Origin: Neorhizobium sp. UBA7851
Lineage (GTDB): Bacteria > Pseudomonadota > Alphaproteobacteria > Rhizobiales > Rhizobiaceae
Length of the DNA: 7,828 bases
NCBI GenBank assembly: GCA_002500765.1
Contig: DLSX01000251.1
Span: forward strand, 1 to 7,828
Direction of reading: 5' to 3'
This document shows positions 1 through 4,458 of this stretch, one piece after another (position 1 is the first letter of the stretch; each line of letters begins with the position of its first letter). A program made the translations under genes and the position numbers. Below the pieces are notes generated by a model. That model saw only the letters and a program-made list of their open reading frames with translations. It did no database searches and was not told the origin of the DNA.

Positions 1-1
1 G

Positions 2-622
2 CCGGGCAGCAACCTGCCGGACCGGCGCGCATCGCTGGCGCGCTGGGGGCTGATCCCCGGCTGGGTCAAGGACATGCGGGAATTTCCGCTGCTGATCAAC
101 GCCCGGTCGGAGACGGCAATCGACAAGGCCTCCTTTCGTGCCGCAATGCGCCATCGCCGCATTCTGGTTCCCGCCTCCGGTTTCTACGAATGGAAGCGTC
201 CGCCGAAGGAAAACGGGATGGGGTCGCAGGCCTACTGGATCAGGCCGAAGAATGGCGGCGTCATCGCCTTCGCCGGGCTTATGGAAACCTATGCGTCGGC
301 TGATGGATCCGAAGTCGATACCGTCGCGATCATGACGACCAGAGCCAATCGGGCTATCCGCGGCATTCATGACCGGATGCCGGTCGTCATTGCGCCGGAC
401 GATTTCGCGCGCTGGCTGGAATGCAAGACGCAGGAGCCGCGCCAGGTCGCCGATCTGCTCAAGCCTGCCGAAGAGGATTTCTTCGAGGCGATCCCGGTTT
501 CGGATCTGGTCAACAAGGTTTCCAACATGGGGCCTGACATCCAGAAACCTGTCGCTGTCGCCGAGGTTGATGACAAACCTCCGAAAGGCGGCAAGGACAC
601 GTCCCAGATGTCGCTCTTCTAG
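2..622 (+). CDS. SRAP domain protein (YedK/HMCES family), 5' truncated by window edge
   Basis: The frame is open from the left edge, so the ATG at 74 is internal and about 50 N-terminal residues are missing, judged from the usual length of about 220-260 aa. Seen in the 206 visible residues: RWGLIPGW (14-21), NARSET (33-38), PASGFYEW (57-64) and GIHDRMP (121-127). These are the hallmark SRAP motifs, holding the catalytic-pocket Asn33, Glu63 and His123. The catalytic Cys2 lies off the window. Known of the family: SRAP proteins bind abasic sites in single-stranded DNA and form a thiazolidine crosslink through Cys2, which shields the lesion from breakage and error-prone repair. The C-terminus after about residue 180 is polar, lysine-rich and probably disordered. 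The exporter gene starts 25 bp downstream on the same strand, so co-transcription is possible, but no functional link is evident. Confidence 0.93.
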   Translation, partial: PGSNLPDRRASLARWGLIPGWVKDMREFPLLINARSETAIDKASFRAAMRHRRILVPASGFYEWKRPPKENGMGSQAYWIRPKNGGVIAFAGLMETYASADGSEVDTVAIMTTRANRAIRGIHDRMPVVIAPDDFARWLECKTQEPRQVADLLKPAEEDFFEAIPVSDLVNKVSNMGPDIQKPVAVAEVDDKPPKGGKDTSQMSLF

Positions 623-647
623 CATTCTTCTTGTCGGATTCCCCTCA

Positions 648-1271
648 ATGAACATCATGTCCGCCGGCCTGTCCGGCTTTGCCCTCGGGGGCTCGCTGAT
701 CATTGCGATCGGCGCCCAGAACGCTTTCATCCTGCGCCAGGGCCTTTTGCGCCGGCATGTTTTCCTGCTCTGCCTGATCTGCGCCCTGTCGGATGCTGCG
801 CTGATTGCAGCCGGTGTCGGCGGCATGGGCACGATCGTCTCCCAGTCGAAAACACTGATCCTGGTCGTCACGCTCGGCGGCGCGGTCTTTCTCGGAAGTT
901 ATGCGGCGCTTGCCTTCAGGCGTGCCGCAAAGCCCGCGGCCATGGTGGCGGGGGCACCGGAAAGCCTGTCACTGAAGGCGGCGGTCCTGACCTGCCTTGC
1001 CTTCACTTTCCTCAATCCGCATGTCTATCTCGATACCGTTCTGCTCGTCGGCAGCCTGTCGGCAGGCTTCGAAGGACATGAACGGCTCGCTTACGGGGCT
1101 GGTGCCGTCACCGCCTCGTTCGTTTGGTTCTTCGGGCTCGGTTACGGTGCCCGTCTTCTGGCGCCGATCTTTGCCCGACCCGCCGCGTGGCGGGTTCTGG
1201 ATGGCCTGATCGGCCTCGTCATGAGCGCTTTGGCGCTGGGTCTCTTGTGGAGTGCCTTGAACGGGCCCTGA
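648..1271 (+). CDS. LysE/ArgO family amino-acid exporter
   Basis: A 207-aa, strongly hydrophobic protein with about six membrane segments, which is the normal size and topology for the LysE superfamily. Seen: the GAQNAF motif at residues 22-27 after the first membrane segment, and FLNPHVYLDT at 121-130, both signatures of the LysE/ArgO (YggA) branch. Known of the family: inner-membrane export of basic amino acids, mainly arginine or lysine and toxic analogues. The actual substrate cannot be read from sequence. I chose the ATG at 648; the frame is open further upstream inside the SRAP gene, but homologues begin close to the first membrane segment. The Shine-Dalgarno sequence is poor, and the ATG at 657 is a possible alternative. 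No divergent LysR-type regulator is visible next to it, unlike the classical lysE-lysG arrangement. The gene converges on a small gene whose stop codon lies only 5 bp away. Confidence 0.9.
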   Translation: MNIMSAGLSGFALGGSLIIAIGAQNAFILRQGLLRRHVFLLCLICALSDAALIAAGVGGMGTIVSQSKTLILVVTLGGAVFLGSYAALAFRRAAKPAAMVAGAPESLSLKAAVLTCLAFTFLNPHVYLDTVLLVGSLSAGFEGHERLAYGAGAVTASFVWFFGLGYGARLLAPIFARPAAWRVLDGLIGLVMSALALGLLWSALNGP

Positions 1272-1289
1272 GCCGGTTAGCGAACCGGC
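1272..1289. terminator. Short perfect hairpin between two convergent stop codons
   Basis: GCCGGTT at 1272-1278 pairs perfectly with AACCGGC at 1283-1289 around a 4-nt loop. It begins directly after the exporter stop codon and contains the stop codon of the opposing 45-aa gene. There is no T-run on either side, so it is at best a weak bidirectional terminator or an RNA 3'-end protector. Confidence 0.35.
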
Positions 1290-1414
1290 GTCAGCTTCGG
1301 CTTCCGCGTCAGCATCATGGCTGCCGCTGCCACGGCCTTGATGCCGAGCGGGCGGAAATGGGCGGTGAAGTCCGGTTTTGCTTCCGGTTTGTCGGTCTTG
1401 GGAGTATTGCTCAC
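1277..1414 (-). CDS. Small hypothetical protein, 45 aa, GTG start
   Basis: I do not recognise the family. The GTG start at 1414 is preceded by GAGGAT (1421-1426, 6 nt spacing). The next in-frame codon triplets upstream run into a stop, so GTG is the only reasonable start. The peptide begins MSNTPKTDKPEAKPDFTAHF. It has a polar, lysine/proline-rich N-terminal half, then FRPLGIKAVAAAAMM (20-34) and a basic tail ending TRKPKLTPVR. The middle is a short alanine-rich helix of about 10-12 residues, too short for a confident membrane span. Third codon positions are strongly G/C, like the neighbouring real genes. It lies downstream of pssA on the same strand but 200 bp away, behind tandem inverted repeats, so it probably has its own promoter. 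Function unknown. Confidence 0.62.
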   Translation of the reverse strand: MSNTPKTDKPEAKPDFTAHFRPLGIKAVAAAAMMLTRKPKLTPVR

Positions 1415-1512
1415 GTCTTTATCCTCATCATCTCACCCGCGTGATTCTTTCATGTCGCGGGGCGCCGGGAAATCACCGGCAATAGGGGCGGAATAAAGGC
1501 TTATCCGTCTCT

Positions 1513-1541
1513 TTTCGATGAGGTGAGTCTACGCGTGTCAA
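1513..1541 (-). promoter_or_regulatory. Candidate promoter for the 45-aa gene
   Basis: On the minus strand a perfect TTGACA (1536-1541) is followed after 17 bp by TCGAAA (1513-1518). The -35 is ideal, but the -10 is poor even by the loose standards of rhizobial promoters. Its placement, about 95 bp upstream of the GTG and just downstream of the inverted repeats at 1558-1589, is what makes it worth listing. Confidence 0.3.
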
Positions 1542-1557
1542 CTTGCCGCAGGTTGGA

Positions 1558-1589
1558 GCTGCAATGCAGCAATTTCAGTGCATTGCAGC
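1558..1589. repeat. 11-bp perfect inverted repeat with PhaR-like half elements
   Basis: GCTGCAATGCA (1558-1568) and TGCATTGCAGC (1579-1589) are exact reverse complements separated by 10 bp. Each arm itself carries a near-palindrome: CTGCAATGCAG at 1559-1569 is an exact CTGC-N3-GCAG, and GTGCATTGCAG at 1578-1588 differs at one base. It is either a stable hairpin downstream of pssA or a tandem operator upstream of the 45-aa gene. The operator reading fits because the two elements are 19 bp apart and lie just upstream of a TTGACA. Confidence 0.5.
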
Positions 1590-1598
1590 AAAAGATTG

Positions 1599-1622
1599 AC
1601 GTCTGAGATGCGCGTCAGACGT
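1599..1622 (-). terminator. Hairpin at the pssA stop codon, weak terminator
   Basis: ACGTCTGA (1599-1606) pairs perfectly over 8 bp with TCAGACGT (1615-1622) around an 8-nt loop. It contains the pssA stop codon (1615-1617). On the minus-strand transcript it is followed by CAATCTTTTG, so the U-tract is short and interrupted. It could act with the larger inverted repeat just beyond it. Confidence 0.4.
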
Positions 1623-2430
1623 GTGTGCCTTCGTCTTCGATCGTGATCGTGCCGTAGCGTCGTTTCCATGCCCTTGCGCTGAACGGCAGAACACAGAGAT
1701 AGGCGACGACGGTGATCGACAGGACCTCCCACGTGTAGCTCATCAGAAGCGCGACATAGAGAACGACGAGAAGCAGGATCGGGAACATCATGTCCCGGCG
1801 GATATGGCTCGATTTGCCCGACCAGACCGGCAGGCGGCTGACCAGCAGATAGCCGATGCCGACCGTGTAGGCGACACTGCCATAGATGAAGAAGGGCGTG
1901 CGCTCGACGCCGAGAAAGCCGAGATAGACGGGCAGCAGCATCAGCATGGCGCCCATCGGAGCCGGCACGCCGACGAAAAATTCCGACTGCCACGGCGCCT
2001 TGATGCCCCGGTCTTCCATGACGTTGAAGCGCGCCAGCCTAAGGCCCGCGGCAATCGTGTAAAGCAGAGCCGCGATCCAGCCGAGCGAGCGCGCGCCGTC
2101 GAGCAGGAAGGCATAGGAGACGAGCGCCGGGGCGACGCCGAAATTGATGATGTCGGCAAGCGAATCCATCTGCACGCCGAATTTCGAAGTCGCCTTCAGG
2201 AGACGGGCGATCCGCCCGTCAATGCCGTCGAGGAAGGCGGCAAGCAGCACCATGGCGACGGCGAGCTCGTAACGTCCCTCGAAGGCGAGCCTGATGCCTG
2301 TCAGGCCTGCGCAGATGGCCAGAACCGTGATCAGGTTGGGCACCATCAGCCGGATGGGGATCTCCCTGAGGCGCGGGCCGCGAGCCTCGTCCGTCGAGCG
2401 GTTCGGCTCTCCTGGGGGCACATCCATCAT
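1615..2430 (-). CDS. pssA: CDP-diacylglycerol-serine O-phosphatidyltransferase
   Basis: A 271-aa integral membrane enzyme that makes phosphatidylserine and CMP from CDP-diacylglycerol and L-serine, the committed step to phosphatidylethanolamine. Seen: the full CDP-alcohol phosphotransferase signature, Asp68, Asp71-Gly72, Ala75-Arg76, Gly85, Asp89 and Asp93 in the spacing D-x2-DG-x2-AR-x8-G-x3-D-x3-D. These residues bind the two metal ions and the CDP moiety. Several hydrophobic segments follow (about 28-50, 53-68, 98-132, 158-198 and 214-250), as expected for the type II, membrane-embedded PS synthase rather than the PLD-like E. coli enzyme. The start is firm: AAAGGAG at 2438-2444 lies 7 nt before the ATG, although a second ATG follows immediately. 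The gene lies 25 bp downstream of psd and is surely co-transcribed with it, the arrangement known from Sinorhizobium meliloti. Confidence 0.96.
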   Translation of the reverse strand: MMDVPPGEPNRSTDEARGPRLREIPIRLMVPNLITVLAICAGLTGIRLAFEGRYELAVAMVLLAAFLDGIDGRIARLLKATSKFGVQMDSLADIINFGVAPALVSYAFLLDGARSLGWIAALLYTIAAGLRLARFNVMEDRGIKAPWQSEFFVGVPAPMGAMLMLLPVYLGFLGVERTPFFIYGSVAYTVGIGYLLVSRLPVWSGKSSHIRRDMMFPILLLVVLYVALLMSYTWEVLSITVVAYLCVLPFSARAWKRRYGTITIEDEGTHV

Positions 2431-2455
2431 CCGTTTGCTCCTTTATGCAATTCTA

Positions 2456-3157
2456 TCAGCTGCGACGGCCAAGCGACGGGCCTTTGGTCGAGCCGAATTC
2501 AGCCAGCACCGTCTCGCCGGCAATGGCAAGCTGGCCGATCGACACACGCGCCTGTCCGCCCTGCGGCACGAACACGTCGAGGCGCGATCCGAAGCGGATC
2601 AGGCCGAAACGTTCACCGGCATTCAGCGGCTCGCCGGGCTTGACCCAGCAGACGATCCGGCGGGCCACCAGGCCGGCGATCTGGACGACGCCGACATTGC
2701 CATGGCGGCTTTCGATGACGAGGCCATTGCGCTCGTTGTCGGAGCTTGCCTTGTCCAGTTCGGCATTGACGAACTGACCGGCGCGATACTCGATCACCTT
2801 GACTTCACCGCGGACCGGAGAACGGTTCACGTGGCAGTTGAAGACGTTCATGAAAACGGAAATGCGCAGCATCGGCTCGGAGCCAAGGCCAAGCTCCACA
2901 GGCGGGACGACCATGGCGACATGGCTGACACGACCATCGGCCGGGCTGAGGATCAGATCGTCATCCTGCGGTACGACGCGTTCGGGATCGCGGAAGAAAT
3001 TGGCACACCAGAGCGTCAGCACGAGGCCGATCCAGAAGAGTGGCTCGGCGAAGTAACCGAGGATCAAGGATACGACGAAGAAGATCGCAACGAAGACATA
3101 GCCTTCCTTGTGGATCGGCACGAGCGTGTTGCGAATGGTGTCGAAGAGGTTGATCAA
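2456..3157 (-). CDS. psd: Phosphatidylserine decarboxylase, PSD-A type proenzyme
   Basis: A 233-aa proenzyme that converts phosphatidylserine to phosphatidylethanolamine at the inner membrane. Seen: an N-terminal hydrophobic hairpin (about 20-52), FFRDPER (54-60), SPADG (71-75), the histidine-containing FNCHVNRSPVRG (106-117), and RFGSR at 188-192. Known of the PSD-A family: autocleavage at this Gly-Ser bond (here Gly190-Ser191) gives a beta chain and a short alpha chain whose Ser becomes the pyruvoyl cofactor. The length matches the 232-aa rhizobial enzymes. Start choice: an ATG at 3187 would give 243 aa but has no ribosome binding site. The TTG at 3157 has GGGAG about 7 nt upstream and gives the N-terminus expected from relatives (MINLFDTIRNTLVP). 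A second Gly-Ser near the C-terminus (FGST, 221-224) resembles the E. coli LGST site but is in the wrong place to be the cleavage site. Confidence 0.95.
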   Translation of the reverse strand: MINLFDTIRNTLVPIHKEGYVFVAIFFVVSLILGYFAEPLFWIGLVLTLWCANFFRDPERVVPQDDDLILSPADGRVSHVAMVVPPVELGLGSEPMLRISVFMNVFNCHVNRSPVRGEVKVIEYRAGQFVNAELDKASSDNERNGLVIESRHGNVGVVQIAGLVARRIVCWVKPGEPLNAGERFGLIRFGSRLDVFVPQGGQARVSIGQLAIAGETVLAEFGSTKGPSLGRRS

Positions 3158-3160
3158 CTG

Positions 3161-3170
3161 TTTCTCCCTG
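3161..3170 (-). promoter_or_regulatory. Ribosome binding site that decides the psd start
   Basis: The minus strand reads CAGGGAGAAA just before CAG-TTG. The purine core lies about 7 nt from the TTG at 3157. The sequence before the competing ATG (3187) is GTGCGGCTTAA, with no Shine-Dalgarno match. Confidence 0.65.
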
Positions 3171-3400
3171 AAGGGCGTAATGTCCATTTAAGCCGCACTG
3201 ACTAGCGAAAAACGGTATTCGCGGCAATGCGGTTCCGTTCAGCTTTGCGAACTACATGGGGATTGCAACCATCGCGGGACCGATGCGTTGAATTTCCGAC
3301 ATATGCTCAAGTAAATGCTGCATTGCGGCAATTCGGCATGGTTCTTGCGTTAGATTTCATGTGGCTGTCATAAAAGTCCGGCAGGACACGCTGACTTACA

Positions 3401-3419
3401 TCAAGGCCGAATGCCTTGA
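3401..3419. repeat. Perfect 7-bp inverted repeat upstream of the 41-aa gene
   Basis: TCAAGGC (3401-3407) and GCCTTGA (3413-3419) are exact reverse complements around a 5-nt loop. They lie 70 bp before the 41-aa start codon and are followed by the 8-bp palindrome GCTTAAGC (3424-3431). This could be a repressor site or a leader hairpin. Confidence 0.35.
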
Positions 3420-3488
3420 ATACGCTTAAGCCAAAGTTGGAAGCACTTCTGGTAGCCCAGCTTCGGCCAAGACACGGAAGAGTTTGAA

Positions 3489-3614
3489 ATGAGCCTTACA
3501 TGGTGCCTGATAGCAATGGCGGATATCGCGATCGTGGTCGCCGCAGTCGTCTATACGGTATGGAGCCAGCGCCGTTACCGTGAACGGATGCGTTACGGTT
3601 CGTCGCATCGATAA
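3489..3614 (+). CDS. Predicted single-pass membrane microprotein, 41 aa
   Basis: I do not recognise the family. The ATG is preceded by GGAAGAG with a 6-nt gap, a usable ribosome binding site. The peptide starts MSLTWCLIAMADIAIVVAAV and has one hydrophobic stretch at about residues 4-24. A strongly basic tail follows (SQRRYRERMRYGSSHR, 26-41), with six arginines at positions 28, 29, 31, 33, 35 and 41. By the positive-inside rule the C-terminus should be cytoplasmic and the N-terminus periplasmic. The sharp boundary between a clean hydrophobic helix and a basic tail is hard to get by chance in a GC-rich intergenic region. It has no same-strand partner gene nearby. Many such microproteins regulate larger membrane complexes, but no role can be assigned here. 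Confidence 0.6.
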   Translation: MSLTWCLIAMADIAIVVAAVVYTVWSQRRYRERMRYGSSHR

Positions 3615-3621
3615 GCCGAAG

Positions 3622-3649
3622 CCTGAGCTCGAGGGGCTCCTCGTTCAGG
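3622..3649 (+). terminator. Hairpin just after the 41-aa gene
   Basis: CGAGG (3630-3634) and CCTCG (3639-3643) form an inner stem around GGCT. CCTGA (3622-3626) and TCAGG (3645-3649) form an outer stem with a small asymmetric internal loop. It begins 7 nt after the stop codon, but no T-run follows, so termination would be weak. Confidence 0.33.
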
Positions 3650-3835
3650 TTCTGCCTCTCTCGTGGGCGGATCTCGCCTCCGCAATGAGCACTGCCGTCG
3701 CTCCTTTGTCAGCGAGGCCGCTGGCTGGCGGTTTTGTGCGTTTGATGGCTTCAGCTCGGGTCCGGGAAATTTGAAGTCGCGCCTCGATCCCGGTCATGAT
3801 CGAAAAACACGCGAATTTGGGATGCGATTCCTCGC

Positions 3836-3872
3836 ATGGGGAGAATTTGCCACATCGCAAATGCCCATTTTT
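3836..3872 (+). terminator. Rho-independent terminator without a protein gene before it
   Basis: ATGGG (3836-3840) pairs with CCCAT (3864-3868), and inside it ATTTGC (3845-3850) pairs with GCAAAT (3857-3862) around a 6-nt loop. A run of five T (3868-3872) follows. This gives an 11-bp two-part stem with an internal loop and a U-tract on the plus strand. The nearest upstream plus-strand gene ends 220 bp earlier, so the terminator may end a small RNA or a long 3' UTR. Confidence 0.5.
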
Positions 3873-3937
3873 AGTCGTAATTTTGCAATGTGACTGTAGC
3901 GCACCCCGTGTACAGGTTTTGACAGAGGAACAAAACC

Positions 3938-4204
3938 ATGCAACGCGACCTGACTATCGAAGACGTATTATCCGACCCACTGATCGCCCAGCTTCGTCTG
4001 GCAGACGGTATTTCCACGCCTGAATTCGTGTCGCTGCTGCGCAAGGCAGCTGAACGATATGGCGCCGGGAAGCCTTCGTCCAAGCGCTCGGACGGAACGA
4101 CATTCGTGCTCTGCGGCACGGCGGAATTCACGCCGGAGCGACGCGAGAACATCACGGCGGGAAAAACACCGCCGAAGGCAGGCGTCCCATGTCTGGGTTG
4201 GTAA
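3938..4204 (+). CDS. Small hypothetical protein, 88 aa
   Basis: Not assigned to a named family. The ATG is preceded by AGAGGAA about 9 nt upstream, a good ribosome binding site. The N-terminal half reads like a compact helical protein (LTIEDVLSDPLIAQLRLADG at 5-24, then STPEFVSLLRKAAERY at 26-41). I have the impression that short rhizobial hypothetical proteins share this 'LTIEDVL.DPLI.QL..AD' opening, but I cannot verify that here. The second half (42-88) is glycine-, threonine- and lysine-rich without clear structure and has two cysteines (C59 and C85). No signal peptide or membrane segment. It converges with the 48-aa membrane gene, whose stop codon lies 76 bp away; no strong terminator is seen between them. 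Confidence 0.7.
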   Translation: MQRDLTIEDVLSDPLIAQLRLADGISTPEFVSLLRKAAERYGAGKPSSKRSDGTTFVLCGTAEFTPERRENITAGKTPPKAGVPCLGW

Positions 4205-4280
4205 GGTGCCATCCGGCAGATAGCCTGCACAGCATCATCGGCCCGGTTGCCCGGCGCGCGCCGCTTGGAACGCTGGGCTT

Positions 4281-4427
4281 TCAGATTTTCGCCGGATCGA
4301 CGAGACCGAGCCAGGTCGTCAATGCCAGAAGCGGTGAGCCCCAGAAGGTCAGCACCAGAAGGTAGGCCACGATCAGGCTGCCTGCGACCAGCATCCGTTT
4401 GGCTGAATAATTCATCCGGCGTTTCAT
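4281..4427 (-). CDS. Predicted membrane microprotein, 48 aa, downstream of the ABC exporter
   Basis: I do not recognise the family. The ATG at 4427 has AGAGG (4433-4437) 5 nt upstream, a strong ribosome binding site. The peptide has a basic N-terminus (MKRRMNYSAKRM, 1-12), then a long hydrophobic stretch at about 13-43 (LVAGSLIVAYLLVLTFWGSP and onward), and ends VDPAKI. By the positive-inside rule the N-terminus is cytoplasmic. The hydrophobic part is long enough for one full span plus a second partial helix broken at Gly30-Ser31-Pro32. The gene starts 31 bp after the stop codon of the Atm1-type exporter on the same strand, so the two are very likely co-transcribed. That makes it a candidate accessory or regulatory peptide for the exporter, which is inference from position only. 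Confidence 0.68.
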   Translation of the reverse strand: MKRRMNYSAKRMLVAGSLIVAYLLVLTFWGSPLLALTTWLGLVDPAKI

Positions 4428-4458
4428 CTTATCCTCTGATTCCCTTGTTTCTACCTGG

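Larger units (their letters stand above)
3158..3488. other. Divergent intergenic region between psd and the 41-aa gene
   Basis: These 331 bp hold no gene I can support. They must carry the psd promoter (minus) and the promoter of the 41-aa gene (plus), but neither shows a clear -35/-10 pair. The best plus-strand guess is TTGCGT (3345-3350) with TCATAA (3368-3373) at 17 bp. Two imperfect CTGC-N3-GCAG-like elements occur: CGGCAATGCGG (3222-3232, two mismatches) and CTGCATTGCGG (3318-3328, one mismatch). A perfect hairpin lies at 3401-3419. Confidence 0.5.
3615..3937. other. Gene-poor stretch with a candidate small-RNA 3' end
   Basis: I see no credible protein gene in these 323 bp. Short open frames exist on both strands but lack ribosome binding sites and family resemblance. 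The stretch holds the hairpin at 3622-3649, the perfect hairpin ATGCGA-TTCC-TCGCAT (3822-3837), and the terminator-like structure at 3836-3872. Base composition becomes more A/T-rich from about 3770 to 3930, as is usual for regulatory or RNA-coding sequence. The 88-aa gene must have its promoter between about 3873 and 3925. Confidence 0.45.

Noticed and set aside
1621..3205. Long plus-strand frames opposite pssA and psd
   Set aside because: They have the same shadow composition and no motifs, while the minus strand encodes two complete known enzymes with correct ribosome binding sites.
3365..3371. CTGTCAT, an exact half-site of a Pho box
   Set aside because: The second half-site 11 bp later (GTCCGGC) does not match, and single 7-mers occur by chance.
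3227..3373. A 48-codon ATG frame on the plus strand
   Set aside because: No ribosome binding site, mixed codon use without G/C-rich third positions, and it covers the region where the psd promoter must lie.
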